DNA from: Stercorarius parasiticus | Lineage: Eukaryota > Chordata > Aves > Charadriiformes > Stercorariidae | NCBI GenBank assembly: GCA_013396915.1 | Contig: VWZL01002503.1 | Location: 37,636-101,635, forward strand | Direction: 5' to 3' | Length of the DNA: 64,000 nucleotides | Shown: piece by piece, positions 12,801 through 24,200 of the stretch | Numbering within the stretch: the stretch's first letter is position 1 | Layout of the letters: every line of letters starts with the position of its first letter | The notes under the pieces: generated by a model | The model's input: only the letters and a program-made list of their open reading frames with translations | What the model was told of the DNA's origin: nothing | Database searches by the model: none | Made by a program: the position numbers and the translations under genes

Positions 12801-13660
12801 GGGCACACCACCAGGAATGCTTCCCATCTCTGCCTGCCTTGGTGGAGACCCTGTGATGGCCTGTGTTGGGATCTTAGTCCAGTGCTGTGCTTCTCAGTTC
12901 CCCGTGTGCCACAGAAGCAGCTTCTGGCCTTGGAGAATGTCTGGGCAGGACCACTGGGAAGGAAGCTCAATGATGAGACATTGAGCTTCCTTATCCCTGC
13001 CCTTCATCTTCTTTCCAGCCAGCGAACCCCTCCTCAGCCCTGAGCAAGCTGGTCCCTGTGGCGTCCCCAGCCTCAGCAGGCTCCCAGCAAGCCATCAACA
13101 TGCTGAAGGAGCAAAACCGGCTTCTCACCAAGGTGAGTGGGGGTACGGGGGGAGGGGCTGGGATAGAAGGAGGGGGGGGATGGGGCTGGGGAAGGAATAC
13201 AAGGCAGTGGAAAGTGTTCCTTCAGCTTGGCCAACCTTGGTCATCCCAGCATGTGGGCTGTACCTAGAGACCCCCGTCACACAGCTGTGTCCAGCTGTTT
13301 GCTGGGTGAGGATCTGTGGGCAGGGATGGGGCATCCCTGCCAGAGGGAAAAGGCAATGCAGGTCGTGAGAGGGCGCCGATGCTGCGGCTGGGGTCTGGGA
13401 GCAGGGCTGCTGGGGAAGGGGCACCCACGATGCCTCTGCCAGGGCTGGGCTCACCGCTGGGGTTCACATCCCAGCACCAAATGCCAGTGTTTTCTTCTTT
13501 GAGCAGCATTTTCCTCCTCTGTCCTGTGCAGGAGGTGACTGACAAGAGTGAACGCATCACCCAGTTGGAGCAGGAGAAATCTGCGCTGATCAAGCAGCTC
13601 TTTGAGGCTCGCGCCCACAATAACCATGAGACGAGCCAGCTGGACTCTACCTTCATCTAG
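3900..13660 (+). CDS. SAPCD2: Suppressor APC domain-containing protein 2 (six exons, exon 1 broken by a gap)
   Basis: SAPCD2 (p42.3) is a cytoplasmic and cell-cortex protein that modulates LGN/NuMA-dependent spindle orientation. Exons: 3900-4183, 8912-9045, 12089-12235, 12367-12468, 13019-13132 and 13532-13660 (TAG 13658-13660). All junctions are GT-AG and phases agree. Exon 1 encodes the start of the suppressor-APC/EF-hand-like domain (GLPRVFLQSLRTLFDILD), then after the N at 4004 resumes in another frame with TFERFVLGLRAALPGAD. Roughly 40 residues of the domain are missing compared with the mammalian protein. Exon 2 carries RRHTITNGVDFSM. Exon 3 is a coiled coil (MKELEQEKDFLLQGLE). Exons 5 and 6 give MLKEQNRLLTKEV and ITQLEQEKSALIKQLFEAR, and the protein ends LDSTFI as in mammals. 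The ATG at 3900 opens MAPERG and sits in a good initiation context. Identity is secure from exons 2-6. Confidence 0.95.
4004..4004. other. SAPCD2: Single-N collapsed assembly gap inside SAPCD2 exon 1
   Basis: The reading frame before the N ends FDILD. After it the homologous frame is shifted and resumes at TFERF. The family has about 40 residues between these two blocks, so about 120 GC-rich bases are probably missing and are represented by one N. The apparent frameshift is therefore an assembly artefact, not a mutation. Confidence 0.88.
4184..8911 (+). other. SAPCD2: SAPCD2 intron 1
   Basis: A 4.7-kb intron bounded by GTGAGC at 4184 and CTTACAG at 8905-8911. I saw no repeat family and no second gene in it. 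The long open frames at 7553-8397 on both strands have no recognisable domains and look like chance frames in GC-rich sequence. An AATAAA at about 8416 has no supporting gene. Confidence 0.8.
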
Positions 13661-15400
13661 CGCCTGTCTCCCCGCTCCCCGTCCTTGAGCTTCCCCGGGG
13701 GTTTTGTGGGACTCTTGCCCAAAACCCATTGCACCCATTACTCCAGGTGTCGTACCTCGACACCGGTGCTGCCGGTGGCATCTCTGTGGGAGGAAGCCGG
13801 GAAGGCACTTCCCTGACCCCATCTGGGGAGCATCCCCTCACTGCTCTGCTGCTGGGCTTTCCAGCCATGCTGCTCTCAAGCTGCTCCTTTTCTGTCTCTA
13901 AAGGGACTGCAGGGACTGTACCTCCACCCCATGACCCCCAATGTGTTGGGGCAAACAGCTGCTGCCCGTGCTGCTGGCGTGGGGGGCAGCTGCTGTGCCC
14001 TTGGCCTGACTTAGGCTGAATTTTGGCTGCTCTTAGAAAAAGATGATGCATCTTCAACACTCCTACTGGCATCTCCAGGCAAGCCTGGTGTTGAAGGGTG
14101 GCTTGTCCCACTGTCAGAGGACAAGATTGAAAAATCCGATGGGGCGTGCCTGGCTGCGCTCTGCTGCCTGAGTTCTGACTGCCAGTAACACTGTACCGGG
14201 CTAGAGCAGTGCCTGAGCTGGTGCTCCTCCTGGAGTAATCCCTCTTCCCAGTTTGTGGTAGTGATGCCATAGTCACTGTTTACACATCTGCAGGCTCCTG
14301 TAGTTAATGAGCCATAGACCCAAATGAGGTAGACCGTACCTCTGAGCTGCTGTTTCAGGTTGTTTGCAGGTTGAGGCCGACACCTCTACATCCCTTTATT
14401 TGGCTTGGCCTGGCAAATGTTTCTTTATCACTGCCAGGTTTCTAATTTTTTTGTGATGACTTCAAAAGGAGAGGTGATGTCCTACAGCGTGAGGATGCTG
14501 ACGCGAGCCTGACTTCACAGATGGGCTTTAGGACAAGGCTTTGTATTTAACTGGATGTGGGTGACGGAGCGGAGGCTGATGGGCTCTTTCCTTTGCACAT
14601 CTCCACGTGGAGAAATGGCAGCTTCGCCTGTCCTGGTGGTGGGTGCTGGCTCCCTGGGGTGACATCCTGAGTGCAAACTGCACCCCTCTCCAGGTCTCTT
14701 GGGGCAGTGGAGGTGGTCTGAGCGTGGGTCGTGTTAGACTGGTGCATCTCAGAATACCTCCTCCTTCCCACCCACCTCCGTGATGCTTGAGCTGAATGAT
14801 GTCTTCCACTGTAGCTCGGTACGTGGTATTTATGGTACTTTCCTAGGAGATCCTTGTGAATCCCCATGTAGCACAGGCCTGGCCCTCCGTAGCTCCAAGA
14901 CCAGGACCTCTCTCTCCAGGGTTGTTTCATGCTCTAACTCTCCTGGCACAACGCTGTGGCACAATGCACTGAGCTGGGCAGAAGGTGCTGAACCTGCCCT
15001 GGGCTGGGCACCATGCTGACCAGTTCCTTTCTTGCTCCTGTTTTTATCTGTACAGTGCTGTCTGTCCTCTCCAGCTCCTGTCTTTGAGGTTGATCTTGAC
15101 CTGAAGCTCGCTGCAAGGCATGATGCCCTGCTCTGCCCTTGTGCCTGCTGCCCTGTGTCGGAGTGGGGATCAGCAGAGAGCCAGGGAGAGCGAGGAGGAT
15201 GAGGAGCAAGGCCATGGCTTGGTGTGTCCCCTGTCTGCAGGAGTAGGGTGTTAGGTGGTCCTTGGGCATCAGTACTGCTGTCTCTTTTCATGATGCCACC
15301 TCTGGTGTCCGGTGCCTGATTTGCCTGAGGTTTGAATAAAAGTGACCCTCTTTATGAGGAGAATCGGCTGTCTGTAGGGATAATAAAGTGGGGTGAACTA
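13661..15400 (+). terminator. SAPCD2: SAPCD2 3' UTR with two poly(A) signals
   Basis: After the TAG at 13660 the sequence continues without another gene to AATAAA at 15335-15340 and a second AATAAA at 15382-15387. The resulting 3' UTR would be about 1.7 kb. No nearer AATAAA was seen downstream of the stop. Use of either site is inferred. Confidence 0.65.
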
Positions 15401-16764
15401 TTTAATTTATCCTGTCTGCCTAAATCGGCCTGTCTGCTGCTTCGGACTGTCCTGTCCCAGGGGATGTGGTTTGAGCATGAGGAGCCCAGAGGGTATCTGT
15501 TCCAGGCCATGTTCCCATGCCCTTTTCATCCCCTCTGGTGTTCCCTGTGCTCTGGGGCTGGGGACCCACCGTCTCTCCTTGCTGCTGTGGGTTGGGGTCA
15601 TGAAGCCACCTGCACCCCTTCCAGTGCTTGTAGCTTCATCTGGCCGCTCCTCCAGAAGCTGTGCTGGGGGCTTGTGCTGGTGGTGCTAGTGTAGTTCACA
15701 ACCTCTTATTTCTTCTTAAGCCTCCTCCCTGGGGGCTGGCCCCCCTGGCTGTGGGCAGTGGTGGCCGTGGTGCTCTCAGGGACAGCTGGAGGGGACCCTG
15801 CTGGCACAGCACCATGGCACACATCCCTCTTCCCTGTGCTGAAGGTGGCAGCACCCACTTGGGGCAAACCCGGGGCTCTACCTGGGGCACCTTTCTTTGC
15901 CCCTTGGCACAGGCAGGCTGTGGGGTGAGCTGGGCCCCCAGCACCCTGCAGAACCCTCTGGGGTTGAGCCGCCCCTGCCGGGAGTGGGGTCGGGAGGGGG
16001 GCCTGAGCAGAGTCCCCTGCAGCTGGGAGAGGGATCTTTGTTGCAGCCTCTCTCAAGGGGTGCTTTGGGCAGCCATAAGTCTCAGATGGGGCAAGGAGGG
16101 GGACAGTAATTGCCCTCGATTCCCATTTCATGACATTACTTGGATGCAGAGGGCTTTCAAAGGAAAGAGAGGATCATCGTCCCCACTCAACGCTGCCCTG
16201 TGCAGAGCCAAGTCAGCTCTGCCCCTGCCCTGTGGCTGCTGCTGCCCCGTCTCCGGGGAACGTCCTGGCCGTGGGATTCCTGTGGGACCGCTGCCAGGGG
16301 AGCGACGGGCCTGCTGGGACCAGGGTCCCCCTGCGAGCTGCAGGGCTGGCCTCGAGCTGCCATGCTGCTTCTGGGTCCCTGACCCTCACCTACGTGTCTG
16401 GGCTGTGTCCACTTCAGCACTTTTAACTGCATGGGCTGGCACTGCTCCTGCGGTGCACCGGGAGCCACGAGACTGGGGTTTGTGGCCAGGGCTGTAAGCA
16501 ATGCACTGGGTGATGGGAGTGAACATCTTCCCTTCTCCCCAGGCTCTGTTCCCACTAGAGCTGGCTGTGCCCAGATCTGTGAGCGTGCCTCCAGGGCTCC
16601 GATCATAGCTGGAAGGTGCTGCGTGAAGCTGTGGTCCACACCGGGAACAGCTGGAGCAGGTCTCTGCTGTCCCCACCAGGGCAGCCCCTGCCAGCCTGCC
16701 TCAGCTGGGTCCCTCCATGCTTCACACTGTCAAACCCGCATGCAATACCATGTAGAGTGAGAAT
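15401..16764. other. Intergenic, no gene recognised
   Basis: GC-rich sequence with several overlapping open frames (for example 15661-16497) but no recognisable protein domain and no coherent exon series. Confidence 0.55.
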
Positions 16765-17502
16765 TAGGAATAGGAATGGAATGGTTTGGGTTGTAAGGGA
16801 CGTTTAAAGGCCATCTAGTCCACTACCCCCCCTGCCATAAGCAGGGACATGTTCAACTAGATCAGGTTGTTCAAAGCCCTGTCCAACCTGGCCATGAATG
16901 TTTCCAGGGATGGAGCAGCTACCACCTCTCTGGGCAACCTGAGTGCTTCACCACCCTCATCGCAAAACATTTCCTCCTTATATCTAGTCTAAACCTTCCC
17001 TATTTTAGTTTAAAACCATTGCTCCTTGTCCTTTCGCAACAGGCCCTGCTAAAAAGTTTGTCGCCATCTTTGTTACAAGCCCCCTTTAGGGACTGAAAGG
17101 CTGCAATAAGGTCTCCCCAGAGCCTTCTCTTCTCCAGGCTGAACCCACCCAGCTCTCTCAGCCTGTCCTCACAGCAGAGGGGCTCCAGCCCTCCCAGCAT
17201 CTCCGGGGCCTCCTCTGGCCCCGCTCCAACAGCTCCGTGTCCTTCTGCTGTTGGTGCCCCAGAGCTGGAGGCAGCACTGCAGGGGGGTCTCCCCAGAGTA
17301 GAGCAGAGGGGCAGAATCCCCCCCCCTCGCCGCTGCCCACGCTGCTGGGGATGCAGCCCAGGCTGCGGGGGTGTTCTGGGCTGCCAGCGCACGTTGCTGG
17401 CTTGCGGCCAGCTTTTCACACGCACACACACCCCTGCCCCAGCATCCCCAAGCCCTTCTCTGCAGGGCTGTTCTCCATCCCCAGCCTGTGTTGATACCGT
17501 AG
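16765..17502 (-). mobile_element. CR1 LINE fragment, 3' part, diverged
   Basis: The sequence parallels the CR1 copy at 1384-2251 in the same minus orientation, starting with the 3' UTR block (AAAGGCCATCTAGTCCA near 16805-16822). It continues through the end of ORF2 (LLERGQRRPRRCWEGWSPSA on the minus strand near 17170-17235) and stops near the CAGCCTGTGTTGAT motif at about 17480. Multiple substitutions and indels make it an older copy. Confidence 0.93.
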
Positions 17503-20202
17503 TCAACACTCATGTCACTGGGCATTTATCACAGGCACCGGTGTGAGACCACGGCAGGGGGGTGGGCCTACTACCGAAGCCTGGTGAAGGGGGACTGTTA
17601 TATCAGGTGCAGGGTGTGCTTGGCTCTTGCCTGAGCTCGATCTGGAGACGTGTACGGCCCCCGAGCTGCCCTGGGGGACACAGGATCTCATCCTCTGTGT
17701 GCTCGGTCATGCGATTTGGGAAGGATCCAGTCACCCAGGTCTATTTGTAGTTTCTCTCTCTTCTCCTGCCCAGCTCCATGCCCTTCTCATGCCCTTGGAG
17801 GCTGGGCTGCATGCCCAGCTACCCCCTTTGGAGAAGGGCTGCTGTCCCAGCAGAGCAATTATCCCAAATGCTAGCAGGAACAGCCACATCTTGGGTCCCC
17901 AGCCTGTACATTTTGTGTTTTTTGCTTTTCTTCCCTGCTGCATGGTCAGAAACTGCCCTGGGTGGTTTGCAGCAGCTCCAGCACCCAGCACGCTGTCAGC
18001 CCACGCACACTGTGCCCACTGTCCTGCTCTTGCCAGTGCAAATCCCTGGGAGGTGAACTGAGGATGTGATGACCTGGAGAAGCCCCCGGGTCCTGGGGCT
18101 GGTCCTCACTGGGCCAGGGAGCCGGGCTGTCTTGTCTAAGGGGGTGCCTAGTGCATCTCAGACCTGAGAACTCGCACCCGGTATCTCTTGCTCATCCCCT
18201 TGGTCCCTTGTTGTGGGTCTTCTCCTGCCCCAGACCATCTCTGCGCCTTGTTACCACAGCCCTGTCTGTATCCCAGGCTCCAGGTCGCCAGCGCTTTTCT
18301 CCTCTTGGCAGAGACAAAACTGCCTCCTGCCTTAGCAGCATTACCTGGTGTGTGCGGGGGTGTGAACAGTCCCCATTCCTCCTTCCTGGCTGTGGCCATC
18401 GGAGAGTTTCATTTTCTGCTGGTACTTGAGGGATGGTGGAAAAAAGATCAGCTCCCAGGTGGCAAGGGACCAGATCTGCCCTCCCCCCTGCAGGGTACGG
18501 CACTGGTGGGTGAGCCTCTGCCTCACTGTCCTGGCTCCTTCCCGGGGGAACGCTGGGGCCACGGCAGTACCAGGTGCCCCAACATCTCCATCCCAGGGGG
18601 AATGGGGCAGAGCATCCCGGCTCTGCTCCAGCATCCTGCCAGGGCCCTGATGGGTCTGATGGCTCCTTGCGGCCATGACCCCAGCCTGGCCGGGTGCTCA
18701 CCGCCGCCCGCGCAGCCTCCGCCACGGTACAGCTGATTGAAGGCAGATGCTCCCTCCCAGGGAGACCCGGTGTGACAGGGAGGGGTGCGGCTCACAAAAT
18801 TCCTGCTTGCTCTGCAGCTGCGTGCCATGGGGACTGCGACTGTACTCCACACATTGCATCAAGAGGCAGCTGGCTGTGGCAGATATCCACCCTGTTCCCT
18901 CACTCCAGAGAAGCAGCCGTTGGGGATCAGAGCAGGGGCTGGGGTCCTGTACAGCACCCTGGAGGGGGGACATGCTCGCTGTGCAGGTGCCCTTAGACCC
19001 AAAGTGTCCCCTTGCAGGACCCTAGTGTGGTGGAGGGTGCAGACACAGTGGAGGTGGCCCTCTCCTCCTGCCCTGCCATTGGGACACCTCTAGTCACCCT
19101 TCCAAAGAGATGGGACCGAGCGGGGCCATGCCCTGGGCAGGGATCGGCGGCTGAAGGGGCAGAATGGCTGAATGGGCAGAGAGAGCCTGCGCTGGAGGCC
19201 GGGCTGCAGCCACGTCCCAGGGAGCGATCAAAACCCACCTGTGCGATGACACCACTTAACTGCTCTGCCTCAGTTTCCCCAGCTGTAGGCAAGGTCTGGG
19301 CACATGGAGCAGCACACCCCCGCGGCAGGAAGCCTGGGCAGCTCCGTGCCTGCACAATTTTAAAAACTGAGCATTTTTCCTTCATTCATTCCCACATCTC
19401 GCTGCATCCTGGCCCAGTGGAGGCAGGGCAGGGAGGACACATGGCTCTCACTTGCCCTGCAGCCAGATCCAGGGGCCAGCGCTGGGACCTGCGAGTCCTG
19501 CTGGCCCGGGGGCTCTCCTGGGCACGTGCCCCCCATTTGCCCCAGGGCATCCCTGCAAGGGTCTGAGGGACCCCCCCCCAAATCTTCCCTCCCCCGCCAC
19601 AGGCAGCCAGGGACACCCTATCCTCAGACAGGTCCAGGCTTGGTTTCTTTTGGCTGCTGAAAGCGCTCTCCTGCCCATGGTGGAGGTCTGGGGGTGTCTA
19701 CAAGCCCAAGAAGACACCGGGTAGGGGCATGGTGGCTGTAGGGATGGGATGGCCCCCAGCCCTTTTCCCTGGGCAGAAAAAAAAGAGAAATCGTTATCAA
19801 ACCTTCCTGTCAAGAACATGACGGCAGGCAGGGCTGCCTGTGCTGCCTGCACCGGGCATCCTGCGGCCACTCCCGGGCATGGGTCACGGCCACGGCCACT
19901 GCCACAGCGGTGTGTTCCACAGCAGGGATCCGCAGGGCAGAGCTCGGACACAGCGGCGACAGCCCAATGCAAGCAGGACATCCCAGCACGAGCTCCCCAG
20001 AGCTGTGTCCCGGGTACGGCCTCCAGCAGCACCGTGGGTGGGCAACTGGGGCAATGGAGGGGCACGAGGGAAGCAGAAACCCAGCCACACCACACTGAGA
20101 GCGTGCACTGGAGTGGGCCAGCTTTCCCCCTCACGCTGTCACACACATATACAAAATATTTACGTGTATTTAGCGCTCAGGGTGCCCCAGGGTGATGCCA
20201 AT
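17503..20202. other. Intergenic, no gene recognised
   Basis: No repeat family and no recognisable protein. The open frames on both strands between 18150 and 19600 overlap heavily and lack splice-site-bounded similarity to anything I know. Confidence 0.5.
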
Positions 20203-20282
20203 AGGCTCTGAGCAACCTGGTCTGATTGAAGATGTCCCTGCTCATCGCAAGGGGTTGGACGAGGTGGCCTTTGGAGGGCTGT
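20203..20282 (+). mobile_element. Short CR1 3'-end fragment
   Basis: About 80 bp matches the CR1 tail in plus orientation: GCTCTGAGCAACCTGGTCTG followed by a diverged GGGTTGGACGAGGTGGCCTT block. The final ATTCTATG repeat is absent. The fragment ends about 10 bp before the probable LTR, so that insertion may have cut it. Confidence 0.85.
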
Positions 20283-20293
20283 AAGAGATGGAC

Positions 20294-21222
20294 TGTAAAT
20301 TCCCTGCCAAGGGGCAGAAGGCCCTCCAAGCCTTCAATGGAATGCCTCAAACACTCGCAAGGAAATAAATAATGCAGGCCTGGCCTTCGAAGAACTGATA
20401 AGGCTAAAGCTTCTGGTGCCTGAAAGTGTGGGAGAACTGTCTTGTGAAGACAGGATAGTTCTGCCACTCGTGTGGTGAGCTTGCTAGTTCTCAGTTCTCA
20501 AGGCCATTGTGTCCGATGAGTGACCTTGCTCCATTATCCGCGAAATGCATAGGAAAACGCACGCCCTGCATATGCTAATGAAGATTATAGAGATCATGCT
20601 AGACACATATGACTATGGCACTTGCCTCTCCACCCAAATCATGCCACATGTCACCTGGGAGAAGGGAGAAACCTGAGACGGGGCTGTCCTGGGCAAGGGA
20701 GGTGGACCATGCTAATCCAGCAAACATAAAAGGGGAAAATAAGTGCCCCTAGGGGGAAACAAAAAAGAAACAAAAGAAGAAGGTAGTGCCTGGGAAGATT
20801 CTTCCCAAGAAGACTGTACCTGGGAAGATTTTTTCCAAGAGAGAAGAAGATTATGCCCTGGAAGATTCCCTGAAAAAGGCGCTCGAACCAGGACCAGTGA
20901 TCTCTTTAACTCTGTGTTTTTCTCTGTCTTTTCCTTTCTCTATCCCTCAGTTTCTCTTTTCTCTTAGAATTGTTAAGTAACGGTTAGAGTTGTTAAGTAA
21001 CAACCTTAAGTATGACCTTAAATACCGCTTGCCATAAGTTGTTCTATACATGTCGTTAAGTAACACAATGCACACCTCACCATTTGCCATAATTTGTTAT
21101 GTACCTGACCAATTATCGTGGATTTGTTAAGACCTATACTAACCGTTTTGGGCAGCTAATAAATGTTTCCATATGCACCTTGAGATTTATCTCACCTTAG
21201 TCCGTGCTGTTGGGAATTTACG
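20294..21222 (+). mobile_element. Probable solo LTR of an endogenous retrovirus
   Basis: The block is bounded by inverted termini TGTAAATTCCC at 20294 and GGGAATTTAC at 21212-21221. The expected terminal CA reads CG. Inside there is a TATA-like CATAAAAGG at 20725-20733 and an AATAAA at 21158-21163 about 60 bp before the end, in the order U3-R-U5. It contains three copies of a CTGGGAAGATT-like motif (about 20790, 20820, 20857) and three GTTAAGTAAC motifs (about 20972, 20992, 21055). Composition is AT-rich, unlike its surroundings. No primer-binding site or gag/pol follows, so it is a solo LTR if real. I could not identify the family or a clear target-site duplication. Confidence 0.55.
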
Positions 21223-24200
21223 AATCTGAAGTCACTTACCCCCCCTTCTTTCCTGGGAGTGGGACATGGCAAGGGCCCTTCCAGCCCAAACCGTTCTGGG
21301 ATTCTGTGTGGAGCTGGGGGGAGAAGGGAAGCTCGGGATGAATTGTGCCACGAGCAGCACCGTGCTCGGTGGGAAGGGCTGACAACGGCGGGTGCCAGGG
21401 GCGTGGGCAGGCTCTGCTGCGGTCCCAACGCTCCTGTCCGCAGGGGCTGGCTGGAGTTTTGCGTTGCTTCATTTCCACAAAGGCACCGAGCGGCTCTTGA
21501 GCTGCAACGGCTTTTTCCATCCCTGCTGAAGATGAACGGCTCCCGCGTGGTGCTGGTTAAACTGGGAAAGAAATAGGCTTTTTTGTCCTATTAACTAGCA
21601 GATATCGCCTCAGCCCCCAAGGTTTTGTTTAGCCTGAAATGAAAATATTTTGTATTGTTTTGAGTTCAGTTTGGGCTTTTTAAACACACTTTCCTTTTCC
21701 TTCTGCTGTATTTAGGCCCAGTTGTAATAGAAAAGCTGTTTCTAAGTAGCACACGGAGAAATGGCCCCATCGTGGTACTCTTGGCATGAGTTCTGCCATG
21801 CAGAAAGCATCCACTTCTTTGGGATGCTTCCAAAATCTTCATTAGATCTTAAAAATCTTCCAAAACCTCCATTAGTCCTCAGGATGAAAGACTTTGTGGG
21901 GGACACCAGGTCCCACAGGCAGATCGGACGTCCTTCCGTGCCAGGCCAGGAGGCGGTTCTGTGTCCCGTCCCCCGCCAGGGATGTGCCCTGGCCAGCTTG
22001 GAGAGAGCCCAGCTGGGTGGCCCAGGAAGATAATAACCAAATAATCTAATGATTTCATCATTAAATATTTAACATTGATGGCTTAGGAAGAGAATAATTT
22101 GGGTTTGTGAGAGACATCCTGGTGCTGATGTTCCTGCACAGATGCAACCATCTTCCCACCGGTGGCCATGTGGCTCGTCAGTGCTGGCGGCCGCGGCTCC
22201 GTGCCCTGCCACCAGGCTTGTCCCACAGGAACGGATGAGCCCAGCACCCCCCTAGCATCCCTGGCATTCCTGCATCCAGGGCAGCCGGCAGCACTCGGCT
22301 GATTCCAGAGGGGCTCTTGGTGGGGTCTGCAGGGGCAGCTTCATCCCTGCAGCATCCCTGCACCACCAGGATGTCTCAGCTCTCATTTTGCTTCTCCGTC
22401 CGAAATCCTAAGGGGGTTTTTCTGGCCCAGCCATTTTTCACATTTTCCTCTGATGACTAGGCTGTTACACTGCTGCCAACTCCCAGAAAGCCATAAATCT
22501 CCCTGGCCCTCCTAAAATCATGAAACTGCCGGGGGGGGAGGAAAAAAACAAAAACATTTTTGTAAACAATACTTTTAGGAGAGGGCGTTTATTCCTCTCC
22601 TGGGTCCTCAGCCTTCATCACTCCCGTTGCTCAGCTGTCCCCTACAAGACCCGCCTTTGGTGGGAGCCCTGTCTTACGAAACCAAAGGAGCCGCGAAAAC
22701 CTAAATATTGCAAAACTTTATTTGGTTAAGAAAAAAGGCAAAACCGTTGGTGCCATTAGGGCTGTGAGGCTGGGAGCGGCTCACCCAGCAGGATCCGGCA
22801 CCAACAGAAATGCTCTGGTCGCTTCGTGTCCCGCGGGGTGGCCGTACCCCTGGGGTCTGGGGCGGGGTATGGCTCCCACTGTGGCTGCACCGTGTCCTGG
22901 TTGCCCACCCGCCCGTGCTGCCCCAGGGCCCATCTCTGGTGCCTGTGGCTTTTCCAGGGATTTCAACCATTTTCCCAGGGCTGTGAGGTGCCTTTCCTCC
23001 TCCTGCCTCCCAGTGGGATAAGCGGGTCTCCCAACTCACAGGGCGCTTGCATGGCAAACCCTTGGGATGTGGGTCTGTGGGACAGGATCTGTTCGCCCAG
23101 GTCCCCTGCCCAGGTCTCCAACCCCCCAGGTCCCTCCTGCCCCCTCAAACGGGGCTGGCACCCGGCTTCTGTGGCTGTGACCACAGGGGTCGTGCTGGCC
23201 GGAGGCACCCACTTGCATGGTGATGCCTGCAGGGCCAGGGCGGATTTTGCCAGCCCTCCAGCTGACAGCCCAGCCACAGGGCCAGGAGGTGGCTTTCCCT
23301 CTCCCTGTGTGCCAATGTCAGGCTGTGACAGCCACCCCGGCCCGGCCATGTGCACAGCACTGCAGACCACTGCTGGGATGCTCCAGCATTGCCTCGAGCG
23401 CGCTAACGAACACCCCCAAATGACAGGCAGGTGGGGGCTGCCGAGGGGAGACGCCAGCACAGACGCCAGTGTGCCAGCGGTCATAGCTCTGCTCCGGGCA
23501 GATGCTCAGAGATTCAGGCACCGCTGGAGAAACCCCTGCATTAGTGTGCACACGGGGACAGGCATGGGCACAGCAGCACACCGCGGGCGCACACGCTCGT
23601 GCCGTGCCAGGCTGTCCAGGGGCCATGCACACTGTGCCCATGGTCACACCATGTCTGTGCTCACACGTGTCCATGGTCATACCATGAGTGTGCTCACACC
23701 ATGTCCGCGCTCACACCGTGTCCGTGCCCACCCTCTGACCACGCTCACACCGTGTCCACGCTCGCACCGTGTCTGTGCTCACACCACAGCAGCCTGTGCT
23801 CCCGGCTCCCCATACCAAGCCTGCGCTTTCCCCACTCGGTTCCCGGCTCCCCAGCAAGGCACAGAGGAAGGAGCCCCTCTGTGGGTAACAAACTCTGTCG
23901 GGGCTTGACGTCCTCCACTCCAGCCCACCCGCACACCCCACGTCCACCCACGCAGCCCTGTCCATGTGTGACACCAGCCCGCTGTGTGAGCATTGTCCAT
24001 GCTACAGGTCAACCTGCACGGCAAGGCTGGGAACACCCTGCAGAGCCTGGGAAAAACAGGCCCGGTATAAAATTAGCTGGAGCTTTTATTGCCGGGATTT
24101 TATTTTTAAATGCAATGGAAAATACATCGCTGGAGGGAAAATCCAAGAGGTCTGGGCCAGCCTGCTGGATAACGGCGTACCCATGTCCCATGGTGAATGT

